Positions 16,055-24,236 of a stretch of DNA of 47,908 bases are shown in pieces (the first letter of the stretch is position 1; the number at the start of each line of letters is the position of its first letter). Below the pieces are notes generated by a model. The model searched no databases. It worked only from the letters and a program-made list of their open reading frames with translations, and was not told where the DNA came from. The stretch is from assembly GCA_965262315.1 (NCBI GenBank), contig CBDHFJ010000089.1, positions 1 through 47,908 of the forward strand. The letters run 5' to 3'. Position numbers and translations under genes: made by a program. Source of the stretch: JBCCFK01 sp965262315 (lineage in GTDB: Bacteria > Actinomycetota > Acidimicrobiia > Acidimicrobiales > UBA8592).

Positions 16055-17367
16055 TGAAGATCAAGCGCGAGCAGACCATCGAGCGGGTCGACCCCGACAC
16101 CAACCCCGGCGGCACGCCGCTGGGCAAGGCACCGGACCAGGACCTGGGCCACGAACTCATCCCCAAGGAGCGCTACACCTCCGCCGAGTTCATGCAACAG
16201 GAATGGGACCACATCTGGTCCAAGGTCTGGCTGCTCGGCTGCCGTGAGGATCAGATCCCCGAACCCGGCGACTACATCGCGACCGACATCGGCAAGGAGT
16301 CGGTGCTGTTGGTCCGCCAGAAGGACGGCGGCATCAAGGCCTTCCACAACGTCTGCATGCACCGGGGCAACAAGCTGGCCGACGAGGGCGCCGGCAGCGT
16401 CGGGCGGTTCGTCTGCGGCTACCACGGCTGGGCGTACGCCATCGACGGCTACTTCGACGACATCCCCGACCTGGCGACCTTCCCGCAGGGCGCGCCGCCG
16501 TGTGGCGGTCTGGCCGAGCTGCCGTGTGACACCCGCTGGAGCTTCGTCTGGTTCAGCCTCAACACCGAGGTCGAGTCCTTCGACGACTACATCGGCGAGC
16601 TGGCCGGCCACTTCGAGCCGTACCACTTCGAACGCATGGCGATGACCCGGTGGGTCACCGCCGAGTGGAGCTGCAACTGGAAGGCCGCGGTCGACGCGTT
16701 CGCCGAGGCGTACCACACCGCCACCACCCACCCGCAGCTGCTCTGGTACCTGGACGATCTGGACATCCAGATCGACCTCTACGACAAGCATTCGCGCTAT
16801 CTGATCGCGTTCGGCGTGCTCAGCCCCCGGATCGACTCGGCGCCCGAGATCCCCCCGCCGCTCAAAGCGCTGCTCACCAACGCCGGCCTCGACCCCGCGT
16901 CCTACGAAGGCCCGGTCAACGGCATCCGCCGCGCCGTCCAGGTGCAGATGCGGGAGAACCAGGCCGAGCTGGGCAAGGACTACTCGGACCTGCACGACGA
17001 CCAGCTCACCGACGACTACAACTACCTGCTGTTCCCCAACGTCACCTTCAACACCCACGCCGACGACCTCATGTTGTTCCGGCACCGGCCCCATCCCACC
17101 GACCCCAACAAGATGCTGTTCGACGTGTGGATGTTCGACTACATCGCCGAGGGCGAGGAGTGGCCGGAACTCCCCCGCCACGACCACCGCCCCGAGGGCA
17201 GCACCCGCTCGCTCGGCCTGGTGATCGACCAGGACGCCGCCAACCTGGCGACGGTCCAGCAAGGCATGCACAGCTCGGGCTATCCGGGGCTGTGGCTGTC
17301 CGACCAGGAAGTGCGTCTCCGCCACTTCCACAAGACGATCACCGACTTCATCGGCGACGACTCCTGA
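16054..17367 (+). CDS. Rieske [2Fe-2S] oxygenase, catalytic alpha subunit
   Basis: This 437-residue aromatic-ring-hydroxylating-type oxygenase has Rieske ligands Cys101-x-His103 (VCMHRG) and Cys121-x2-His124 (VCGYHGW). The mononuclear iron site is in DAFAEAYHTATTH with His221 and His226; a later Asp near DQDAANLATVQ probably completes the facial triad. Such enzymes insert one or both oxygen atoms into aromatic or steroid-like substrates using electrons from a ferredoxin/reductase. No beta subunit, ferredoxin or reductase gene lies in the window. ATG 16054 overlaps the SDR stop, so the two are translationally coupled. Confidence 0.92.
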   Translation: MKIKREQTIERVDPDTNPGGTPLGKAPDQDLGHELIPKERYTSAEFMQQEWDHIWSKVWLLGCREDQIPEPGDYIATDIGKESVLLVRQKDGGIKAFHNVCMHRGNKLADEGAGSVGRFVCGYHGWAYAIDGYFDDIPDLATFPQGAPPCGGLAELPCDTRWSFVWFSLNTEVESFDDYIGELAGHFEPYHFERMAMTRWVTAEWSCNWKAAVDAFAEAYHTATTHPQLLWYLDDLDIQIDLYDKHSRYLIAFGVLSPRIDSAPEIPPPLKALLTNAGLDPASYEGPVNGIRRAVQVQMRENQAELGKDYSDLHDDQLTDDYNYLLFPNVTFNTHADDLMLFRHRPHPTDPNKMLFDVWMFDYIAEGEEWPELPRHDHRPEGSTRSLGLVIDQDAANLATVQQGMHSSGYPGLWLSDQEVRLRHFHKTITDFIGDDS

Positions 17368-18266
17368 GCACGACCTCCCAGGCGGCGCCGGCGCCGACCG
17401 CACACCTCGGCTTCGCCGCGGTCTTCATCGGCTTCCTGCTGTTCAGCTCCAGCCCGGCGCTGGTGGCGGGAGCGACCCTGGAGGGCCTGGCCCTGGCGGG
17501 CTGGCGCGCCGGGGTCTCGGCCATCACCTTCGGCGTGGTGGCGTGGCTCCGCGGCGGGATGTCCCGAGAGGTGTTCACCAAGGGGGCGATGGCCGGGCTG
17601 TGCTTCGGCCTGGCCGTGGGCCTGTTCTTCGAAGCCGCCCAACGGACCAGCGTGGCCAACACGGCGATCATCGCCGCCATGCAGCCGATCCCGATGCTGT
17701 TCGCTGCCCGGCTCGTCTTCAAGGAACAGGTCACCCGCGCCGACGTCGGCTGGTTCGCCGTGGCGCTGACGGGGGCGATCGTCATGGTGCTGTCGGCCGG
17801 CACCGGCGGCACGGCCTCCTTCGACGGTGACGCCATCGCCGCCGTGTCCACGCTGTTCGGGGCGGCGTACTTCATCTTCAGCCGCCGGGCTCGGGAGTCC
17901 CTCGACGCCGTCCCGATGATGGCCGGAGTCATGGCCTGGTCGAGCGTGGTCCTGATCCCGTTGGCGCTGATCGCCGGGCAGACCCTCACCCCACCCGCCG
18001 GCAACGAGGTGATCCGTCTGGCGGCGATCGCCCTGGTGCCCGGCATCGGGCACGTCCTCATCGCCTACGCGCAGGGTTCGGTCTCGCTGGTGGTCATCGG
18101 CCTCGCCCAGCTCCTCATGCCCGTCGGCGCGGCCACGCTGGCGTGGCTGTTCCTCGACCAGGACATCACCACCGGCCAGTTCCTGGGCATCCTGCTGGTC
18201 ATCGCGGCCCTGGCCGCCCACACCCTCCACCGATCTCGGATGGAGACCGCACCCGCGGATCCCTAA
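17364..18266 (+). CDS. EamA-type (DMT superfamily) transporter, apparent CTG start
   Basis: The 300-residue membrane protein has about ten hydrophobic segments and two EamA repeats, for example LGFAAVFIGFLLFSSSPALV near the start and IALVPGIGHVLIAYAQGSVS in the second half. These are drug/metabolite exporters. No ATG, GTG or TTG lies early enough to keep the first helix. The frame instead opens at CTG 17364, which overlaps the Rieske TGA as CTGA, exactly like the GTGA/ATGA overlaps used by many neighbours. A start at GTG near 17462 would lose the first helix. Start assignment is inference; the family is clear. Confidence 0.8.
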   Translation: MSTTSQAAPAPTAHLGFAAVFIGFLLFSSSPALVAGATLEGLALAGWRAGVSAITFGVVAWLRGGMSREVFTKGAMAGLCFGLAVGLFFEAAQRTSVANTAIIAAMQPIPMLFAARLVFKEQVTRADVGWFAVALTGAIVMVLSAGTGGTASFDGDAIAAVSTLFGAAYFIFSRRARESLDAVPMMAGVMAWSSVVLIPLALIAGQTLTPPAGNEVIRLAAIALVPGIGHVLIAYAQGSVSLVVIGLAQLLMPVGAATLAWLFLDQDITTGQFLGILLVIAALAAHTLHRSRMETAPADP

Positions 18267-18284
18267 CAGCCTGCGAGCCAGCGG

Positions 18285-18800
18285 TCAGTCGGGGATCAGG
18301 CCTGCGGCTCGGGCCTGTTCGGTTGCCGCGTGCATCTTGCGGCCGTCGAAGCCGATGGTCTTCTCCGGCGTGACCTTGAGCACCCGCCGGTTGGGCGTGT
18401 CATTGAGGCGAACGAACTCGGCCTGCGCCTCGGGGTTGCCGGGTCGCAGCCGCTCGGCCAGCGCCGGCAGGAACCAGCCGATGGTCTCGGGGTCGGACAA
18501 CACCTCGCACCGGCCCTTGTAGGTGACGGCCAGCGAGGCGCGAATACCGCTGCCCTTGCTGGTGATCGACAAAGAGACCCTCGGTTCGCGCTCGACCGCC
18601 TTCACGCGGACCCGCAGCGAGGACACGCTGAGCCAGAAGCAGCCGTCGTGGAACACGTACGACATGACCACGCCCACGGGCCACCCATCCTTGGTCGACC
18701 ACATGAACGTGCACTCGTTCTGCGCCTCGACCAGGGCTCGTTCATCCTCGTCGTCGAGGGTGTAGCTGCCGACATCGTCATACGTGAAGGGCTCTGCCAT
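18285..18800 (-). CDS. Pyridoxamine 5'-phosphate oxidase family (FMN-binding split-barrel) protein
   Basis: The product is 171 residues from ATG 18800. The sequence MAEPFTYDDVGSYTLDDED leads into a split barrel with CTFMWSTKDGWPVGVVMSYV, REPRVSLSITSKGSG and LAVTYKGRCEVLSD, typical of small F420- or FMN-binding PPOX-like proteins. Actinobacterial members include deazaflavin-dependent reductases and haem-degrading types; this one is not further assignable. It converges on the EamA gene (18-nt gap) and is divergent from the NTF2-like gene at 18876. Confidence 0.8.
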   Translation of the reverse strand: MAEPFTYDDVGSYTLDDEDERALVEAQNECTFMWSTKDGWPVGVVMSYVFHDGCFWLSVSSLRVRVKAVEREPRVSLSITSKGSGIRASLAVTYKGRCEVLSDPETIGWFLPALAERLRPGNPEAQAEFVRLNDTPNRRVLKVTPEKTIGFDGRKMHAATEQARAAGLIPD

Positions 18801-18875
18801 CCCCCGATGCTGCCATGGCTCGCTTGTGCCCCGCTGTGGGTGTCGTCGATGATCGTGCGGAACGAGGGGGCTGTC

Positions 18876-19395
18876 ATGACCGACGACCGACTGCAACAGC
18901 TGGCCGACAAGGACGAGATCCGCGACGTGATCATGCGCTACTCGCGCGGTGTCGACCGGCTGGACGAGGAGCTGCTCCGCTCCTGCTATCACCCGGACAG
19001 CCATGACGATCACGGCCACTGGAAGGGCAACGGCCACGACTTCGCGGCCTTCATCGTCGAGTCACTGCCGGCCCGGACCCACCACAGCACCCACGCCGTC
19101 ACCAACTGCCTGATCGAGCTCGATCCCGAGGACCCCGATCTCGCCCGGGCCGAGTCCACCAGCCTGGCGCATCTCCGACGCACCGACGACGACGGCATGG
19201 AGTGGCTCGACGTGTTCGCCGGCCGCTACGTGGACCGCTTCGAGCGCCGCGACGGTGCGTGGCGTATCGCCGACCGCGTCGTGGTCCACGACTGGTCCAC
19301 CTCGACCTGCCTCGGACAGGGACGCCTTTCCGCTCCCGATGGACGCCTTCGTCCAGGGCACGCGGGACCGTTCGGACATCGTCTACCGCATCTGA
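18876..19395 (+). pseudogene. NTF2-like (SnoaL-like) gene with a +1 frameshift near its end
   Basis: From ATG 18876 (GAGGGGG upstream at 18864-18870) the frame encodes a normal NTF2-like protein: MTDDRLQQLADKDEIRD, SCYHPDSHDDHG and RYVDRFERRDGAWRIADRVV. After DWSTSTCLGQ (about 19320) this frame continues as unrelated Arg/Pro-rich sequence to 19916. The +1 frame from the GGG at 19319-19321 gives DAFPLPMDAFVQGTRDRSD then IVYRI and TGA at 19393-19395. The RDRSDxVYR ending is what I would expect in this family. Total length is 3n+1, consistent with a single inserted base. It may be a broken gene or a sequencing error. Confidence 0.8.
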
Positions 19396-19406
19396 AACAG
19401 CCGGTC

Positions 19407-19853
19407 TCAGCCCGACGCCGGAGCCCACCGGAGCGGGTGATCCTGGTCCGCGCCACGGGCCCAGCGGCGACCATTCGCCGCGTCTCTCACCTCGCGGTCT
19501 CCGATCACGTCGTCGAGCTGCACAGTGACGCTCCCGGCGCCGCAGCCGTCGGAGCTGGAGCCCTGTTGCTCCAGCAGGATGGTGATGTGGCTGCTCACTT
19601 CGGTCACCTCGGCGAGGCGGAGCTCAACGCCACAGTCACCGCCCTCGACCCTCAGAACAGTGGCCGCATCCTCGGCCGGCAGAGGTCGGAATTCCACGGT
19701 CCGCCAACGGCTCTGATCCAGCACCCCATCGACGACGAAGGCGACGAACGCTCCGACGAGGGCCAGCACGAGGACCGGCCCCACCCAGCGACGTCGGCGG
19801 TCGCTGCGAACGATTCGCCGGACCTCGGCGCCACGATCGACATCAGCGCTCAT
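19407..19853 (-). CDS. Small single-pass membrane protein of unknown function
   Basis: The product is 148 residues if it starts at ATG 19853 (MSADVDRGAEVRRI). A longer in-frame start at 19940 lies inside a palindrome and is less likely. A basic cytoplasmic segment (RSDRRRRW) precedes one transmembrane helix, VGPVLVLALVGAFVAFVVDG, and a roughly 90-residue exported domain with two cysteines (GDCGVEL and DGCGAG) that could form a disulfide. I do not recognise the domain. It converges on the frameshifted NTF2-like gene. Confidence 0.6.
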   Translation of the reverse strand: MSADVDRGAEVRRIVRSDRRRRWVGPVLVLALVGAFVAFVVDGVLDQSRWRTVEFRPLPAEDAATVLRVEGGDCGVELRLAEVTEVSSHITILLEQQGSSSDGCGAGSVTVQLDDVIGDREVRDAANGRRWARGADQDHPLRWAPASG

Positions 19854-19909
19854 GGAACCACAGTACGCCGGACGGCACGATCGGCCCGCGCGACCACCCG
19901 TCCACCGGT

Positions 19910-19948
19910 TTTGTGACATGTTTCGGCGGCGCCGAAACATGTCACAAA
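19910..19948. repeat. Perfect 18-bp inverted repeat, palindrome family copy 1
   Basis: The arms TTTGTGACATGTTTCGGC (19910-19927) and its exact reverse complement (19931-19948) flank a 3-nt loop. On the minus strand it lies downstream of the FAD dehydrogenase stop (19995) and could act as a terminator. The outer GTGA/TCAC and the flank CACAAATCGCAG recur at 42639-42689, while the inner stem differs. This suggests a dispersed structural element rather than a simple terminator. Confidence 0.85.
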
Positions 19949-19956
19949 TCGCAGGG

Positions 19957-19977
19957 ACGTTCGGCTGCAGCGAACGT
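19957..19977 (-). terminator. Second hairpin after the FAD dehydrogenase gene
   Basis: A 7-bp stem (ACGTTCG at 19957-19963, CGAACGT at 19971-19977) with a 7-nt loop starts 17 nt after the minus-strand stop at 19995, just ahead of the large palindrome. The two hairpins in series make a plausible 3' end for the minus-strand SDR-dehydrogenase unit. No T-run follows. Confidence 0.5.
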
Positions 19978-19994
19978 GGTGGTGAGGTGGGGGC

Positions 19995-21431
19995 TCAGGT
20001 GCTGAGCGCGTGTTCCACGGTGATCTGGCCGAAGCAGAGAGCCTCGCCGAGGTTGGAGCCGTCGCCCGGGTAGAGGAGGCCCGAGGCCTGGCCGAGCTCG
20101 CCGGCGGCGTAGAGGCCGACGATCGGCTGGTCGTAGGGGTCGAGGACCTGACCGTGGCGGTTCTTCCGCGGGCCGCCCGTCGTGTTCGACCCACCCGGCC
20201 ACAGGGCCACGCAGTGGAACGGCGGCTCCACGATGGGCACCATCGACTCGGCGGGGCGGCCCTGCGGGTCGGCCTCACCCGACTCGCAGAGGCGGTTGTA
20301 TTCCGCGACCGTGGCCGCAGCCGCCGCGGGATCGTCGACCCCAGCCAGGCGTGCGGCCTCCTCGATGGTGTCGGCCTGGGCGATCCAGCCACGTTCGATC
20401 TCGGCGGTGTTGTCCGGCGACCAGTCGTAGCGACCCACCGCGGTGGCCCCGATGTGGGTCAAGGTCAGCGGTCCGGCCTGACGCCTGGTCTCGTCGAAGA
20501 ACCAGAAGCACGGGACGCGGGGCCGAAGGTTGCGGGCGGGATCGTAGAGGAGCAGGTCGTAGTAGAAGTCGTGGCGCAGCATGGCCTGGCCGTGCTCGTC
20601 GGCGAAGCGCTGCCCGAACCGGTCGGTGATCACATAGCCGGGTGGCCCGATGCTGATCAACATGTTGAGGGGCTCGCCGTCCAGGTCGAAGTGGCCGATG
20701 GCGCGGCCGATCATCTGATTCATGTGCCACAGCGACGCCCCGACCGCCTGCGCCATGTGGACGCCGTCACCGGTGTTGCCCGGGTGCCCGTAGAAGTGCA
20801 CCGGGTAGGTGCGCAGGTTGTCGCGCTTGAGCGCCTCGTCGTACTCGTAGCCGCCACAGCAGAGGACCACACCCTTCTCGGCGACGAATGCTCCGGCATC
20901 GGTCGACACGCCGACGACGGCGCCATCGGTGTCGGTCAGCAGCCGCTGCGCCGGGGTCTCCCACCGCACGTCGACGCTGCGTCGCCGCGCCGCGGCATCG
21001 AGGCCGTCGAACAGCGCCGGCCCTCCCCCGGCAGCCGCGGCCAGTCGCTCGACCACACCACCGGGCTGGATCGCGACGATGGCGTCGGCGCCCGGGAAGC
21101 CCTTGTGCTCGGCACCGGCCGACGCCACCATGTCGAGCCCGCCAATCGCGGTGTCGAGCCACGCCTCCAGGTGGACAGCCCGCTCGGCCCACGCCCGGCT
21201 CACGTCCACCGGCACCATGCCGTCGGCGCACGCGTCGAGGTACGCCGTGGCGTCGTCGACGTCGGTGGCCGTCATCACCATCCCGCCCGACATGCGCGTG
21301 TTGGGCGTGTGGGCCGCCTCGGGGTTCTTCTCCAGGACCACCACGCTGGCTCCGGCGTCGTGCGCGGTGACCGCGGCGGCGATGCCGGCGGCACCGTAGC
21401 CCACCACGACGATGTCGAACGTCTCACTCAT
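19995..21431 (-). CDS. FAD-binding dehydrogenase (fumarate reductase / 3-ketosteroid dehydrogenase-like)
   Basis: The product has 478 residues. MSETFDIVVVGYGAAGIAAA provides the FAD-binding start (GxGxxG), with the acidic end of the second strand at VVVLEKNPE. The middle has GVVLCCGGYEYDEALKRD, and the C-terminal FAD element is IVGLYAAGELGQASGLLYPG. Family members catalyse alpha,beta-desaturation or reduction next to carbonyls. It is related in architecture to 9825-11246. Its ATG overlaps the stop of the frameshifted SDR upstream by 4 nt, pairing an SDR with a dehydrogenase. Confidence 0.88.
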   Translation of the reverse strand: MSETFDIVVVGYGAAGIAAAVTAHDAGASVVVLEKNPEAAHTPNTRMSGGMVMTATDVDDATAYLDACADGMVPVDVSRAWAERAVHLEAWLDTAIGGLDMVASAGAEHKGFPGADAIVAIQPGGVVERLAAAAGGGPALFDGLDAAARRRSVDVRWETPAQRLLTDTDGAVVGVSTDAGAFVAEKGVVLCCGGYEYDEALKRDNLRTYPVHFYGHPGNTGDGVHMAQAVGASLWHMNQMIGRAIGHFDLDGEPLNMLISIGPPGYVITDRFGQRFADEHGQAMLRHDFYYDLLLYDPARNLRPRVPCFWFFDETRRQAGPLTLTHIGATAVGRYDWSPDNTAEIERGWIAQADTIEEAARLAGVDDPAAAAATVAEYNRLCESGEADPQGRPAESMVPIVEPPFHCVALWPGGSNTTGGPRKNRHGQVLDPYDQPIVGLYAAGELGQASGLLYPGDGSNLGEALCFGQITVEHALST

Positions 21432-22151
21432 TGCGGTACCTCGGGTGGTCTGGGGAGCAGGGTCATCAGTGCTTTGGACAGTCCGCCATCGACGTAGATG
21501 ACCTGCCCGTTCACGTACGCGGCGTCCTCTGACACCAGGAACGCCACCACGTTGGCGATGTCGGCCGGTTCGGCGAGGCGGCGGCTGGGCACCGCTCCCG
21601 ACCGGATCTCCCGGACCTGCGGGTCGTCGTAGACCTCACCGGTGCCGGGCGTGGGGACGAGCCCGGGACCCACGGCGTTGCACCGGACGCCCCTCGGCCC
21701 CCACTCGAGCGCCACCTGCTCCGTCAGCGACAGCAGCCCGGCCTTGGACGGGCCGTAGGACCCCACGGCCGGGTTCGCGTGTTTGGCGGCGATCGACACG
21801 ATGTTGACGATCGCGCCCGAGCCCCGCTCCAACATGGCCGGCCCGAACGCCTGCATGAGGTGGAAGGGGCCGCGGAGGTTGACGTCGATGGCGACAGCGA
21901 AGTCCTCGGCGCTGACGTCTTCGAGCGCCCCGAACCGCCATGCGCCGGCGTTGTTGACCAACACGTCGACCGGCCCGACCTCGACCGCGGCCTCGCGCAC
22001 CGCGTCCGGCGTCGGTGACATCGCAGCCATCACGCCCATCGGACGCCACCAGATCGAGCACGGCCACCTCGTAGCCGTCGGATCGCAACCGCTCGACGAT
22101 GGCGGCACCGATCCCGCGTGCTCCGCCGGTGACGACTGCTCGCTTGGCCAC
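21428..22151 (-). pseudogene. SDR family oxidoreductase gene with a frameshift
   Basis: A GTG at 22151 preceded by a GGGGAGGGG tract opens VAKRAVVTGGARGIGAAIVE with an intact TGGARGIG motif, up to GCDVTD. The frame then turns to nonsense. One extra base near 22010 explains it: removing a single G (minus strand) restores VTDPDAVREAAVEVGPVD and continues through VLVNNAG, the Ser (VSIAAK), YGPSK and YVDGG to the stop at 21428. Length 724 is 3n+1, which fits a one-base insertion. It lies upstream of the FAD dehydrogenase. Broken gene or sequencing error; the reconstructed protein is about 240 residues. Confidence 0.85.
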
Positions 22152-22169
22152 TACCCACCCCTCCCCCGA

Positions 22170-22190
22170 GACGAGCACAACTTGCTCGTC
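22170..22190. promoter_or_regulatory. Operator-like palindrome between divergent SDR genes
   Basis: GACGAGCA (22170-22177) and TGCTCGTC (22183-22190) form a perfect 8-bp inverted repeat with a 5-nt spacer, centred in the 64-bp gap between the divergent genes at 22151 and 22216. Size and position fit a dimeric repressor site (TetR or GntR type) controlling both directions. No regulator gene is nearby. Confidence 0.5.
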
Positions 22191-22215
22191 GGTCGAATCG
22201 TAGGAGAATGGCCCG

Positions 22216-22977
22216 ATGCGTGCGATCGAGGGAATGTCGGTGCTCATCACCGGAGGCGGATCCGGCCTCGGTGAGGGCGCGGCGCGCCACCTGGCTGCGG
22301 CCGGGGCGCTGGTCACCATCACCGGGCGCCGAGAGGGCCCGATCACCGAGGTGGCCGACAGCATCGGCCCGAACTGTCGGGGCGTCGCCGGCGACGTGAC
22401 GGTCGAGGCCGACCGGCAACGCATGGTCGCCGCCGCCGTCGACCATGGCGGTGGCCTGGAGGGCCTGATCTCCAACGCCGGCAACATCTATCGCTGCGAC
22501 GTGCCGGACTTCGAGGAAGACCGCCTGCTCGACCTGTTCAACACCAACGTGGTGGGCGGGATGATGCTGACCAAAGCGGCCTACCCGCACCTCAAGGAAT
22601 CGAAGGGCTGCGTGCTGTTCGTCGGCTCGGTCCACACCCAGCGGGCCTTCCCGAACGCGTCGCCCTACGCGGCCACCAAGGGCGCACTGGAGGCACTGAC
22701 CGGCGTGCTCGCCGCCGAACTGGGCCAGGACCAGATTCGGGTGGGCTGCGTTCGCCCCGGCGGCGTGCTCACCGAGATCAACGTCCGGGCCGGGCTCACC
22801 ACCTTCGAGGAACAGCGCGACCGGCTCGAAGGCATGGGCGCCATGCACGCGCTGGGCCGCCCGGGCACGCCCCAGGAAGTGGCCGAAGCGTTCGAGTACC
22901 TGCTGCGGGCCGAGTGGACCACCGGCAACGTCTTGACCGTCGACGGTGGGCTGGGCCTGGGCGTCACCAACGAATGA
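22216..22977 (+). CDS. SDR family oxidoreductase
   Basis: This 253-residue classical SDR has TGGGSGLG (about 12-19), SNAG in place of NNAG, a Ser in VGSVHT, YAATK, and a C-terminal TVDGGLGLG. It starts at ATG 22216 with AGGAG at 22202-22206; the ATG at 22208 is out of frame. Six nucleotides separate it from the P450 gene, suggesting that it may oxidise the alcohol formed by that P450. It is divergent to the frameshifted SDR/FAD unit. Confidence 0.9.
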   Translation: MRAIEGMSVLITGGGSGLGEGAARHLAAAGALVTITGRREGPITEVADSIGPNCRGVAGDVTVEADRQRMVAAAVDHGGGLEGLISNAGNIYRCDVPDFEEDRLLDLFNTNVVGGMMLTKAAYPHLKESKGCVLFVGSVHTQRAFPNASPYAATKGALEALTGVLAAELGQDQIRVGCVRPGGVLTEINVRAGLTTFEEQRDRLEGMGAMHALGRPGTPQEVAEAFEYLLRAEWTTGNVLTVDGGLGLGVTNE

Positions 22978-22983
22978 GCGCTC

Positions 22984-24207
22984 ATGACTGACGCGGCCCT
23001 CGACCAGCTCATCCGACTCCTACCCGGTGACAGCCACCTCGACCACGACGCCGTCTTCGCCCGGCTCCGCCGGGAGGACCCGGTCGTGTGGTGCGAGCCC
23101 GTCGAGGGGTGGGTGGTCACGCGGTGGGCCGACGTCACACGCGTGTTCGAAGACGCCGACCACTTCACCCCCATGGCCGCCGGATCGGGCTCTTCGGGGA
23201 TCTACGGCCGCACGATCCTGCACATGACGGGCACCGAGCATCGGCGCAAGGCCGCGATCCTCGGCCGCCGCATGCGAAACACCCGACGGCTCGACGGCGA
23301 CATCCGCACCCTGGTCACCGATCTGGTCGAGGAGTTCGGGGCCACGTTGCCGTCGGCGCCCGAGGTCGCGGACCTCAAGGCGGACTTCACCTCACTCGTC
23401 CCCCTTGCCGTGATCGGCGAGCTGATGACCATGCGGGAAGCCACCGCGTTCCCCGACTGGTACCACCGCATCGTGGCCGCGTCGGTCTCGAACGTCACCG
23501 GTGACCCCGAGGTCCATGCTCGTGGCGTCGCCGCCCGCGACGACCTGTTCGAGTGGCTCACCCCCGAGATCGCCGCCAAGCGTGACTCCCCCGGTGACGA
23601 CCTGCTCAGCGACCTGTGCACCATCGAGTTCGAGGGCGAGGCGCTGACCGACCAGGAGATCCGCTCGTTCTGCGCGTTCCTGCTCTCGGCCGGCATCGAA
23701 ACCACCGACCGGGCGCTCGTCAACCTCTGCTGCGAGCTGATCGCCCATCCCGACCAGTGGGAGCGACTGCGCGCCGACCGCTCGCTGGTGCCGTCGGCGG
23801 TGGCGGAGATCCTCCGTCACCGACCACCCGTCCAGGCTTCGATCCGCCAGGCGGCCGTGGATGTCGAGCTGGGCGGGGTCACGATTCCCGAAGGCGACAA
23901 GGTCATGGTGCTGCTGAGTGCCGCCAACCACGACCCGGAGGTGTTCACCGACCCGGATGTGTTCGACGTCGCCCGATTCGCCGACGACGCCGGCGCCCAG
24001 TTCACGCCGGCCGGCACCAACCGGGGGTTCGGCGGCGGTGCCCACAACTGCACCGGGTCTCTGCTCGCCAAGCTCGAGATGGAGCTCGCGCTGACCCATC
24101 TGCTCGACCGCTTCAGCCACATGACCCACGCCGGAGAACCACCGCCGCTGCAGGGCTTCGTCCTGCGCTCACCCGCGGAGCTGCGCCTCCACCTGCACGC
24201 CAACTGA
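22984..24207 (+). CDS. Cytochrome P450
   Basis: This soluble bacterial P450 has 407 residues. The I-helix oxygen-activation motif AGIETTDR lies near 237-244, the K-helix ExxR is EILR, and the haem loop FGGGAHNCTGS has its ligand at Cys356. It monooxygenates an unidentified substrate with electrons from a ferredoxin not encoded nearby. It is a clear paralogue of the P450 at 42695-43909: both share DExHRRK- or TExHRRK-type C-helix sequence, EFGATLP/EYGATLP, SAGIETTDR and CTGSLLAKLEME. Each is adjacent to a similar NTF2-like gene. Confidence 0.94.
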   Translation: MTDAALDQLIRLLPGDSHLDHDAVFARLRREDPVVWCEPVEGWVVTRWADVTRVFEDADHFTPMAAGSGSSGIYGRTILHMTGTEHRRKAAILGRRMRNTRRLDGDIRTLVTDLVEEFGATLPSAPEVADLKADFTSLVPLAVIGELMTMREATAFPDWYHRIVAASVSNVTGDPEVHARGVAARDDLFEWLTPEIAAKRDSPGDDLLSDLCTIEFEGEALTDQEIRSFCAFLLSAGIETTDRALVNLCCELIAHPDQWERLRADRSLVPSAVAEILRHRPPVQASIRQAAVDVELGGVTIPEGDKVMVLLSAANHDPEVFTDPDVFDVARFADDAGAQFTPAGTNRGFGGGAHNCTGSLLAKLEMELALTHLLDRFSHMTHAGEPPPLQGFVLRSPAELRLHLHAN

Positions 24208-24236
24208 CCACACACCGTTCCGAGGAGGAACCACCC

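Noticed and set aside
19396..19916. C-terminal extension of the NTF2-like protein in the unshifted frame
   Set aside because: The sequence is Arg/Pro/His-rich with no family resemblance and overlaps a minus-strand membrane protein gene; a frameshift explains it better.
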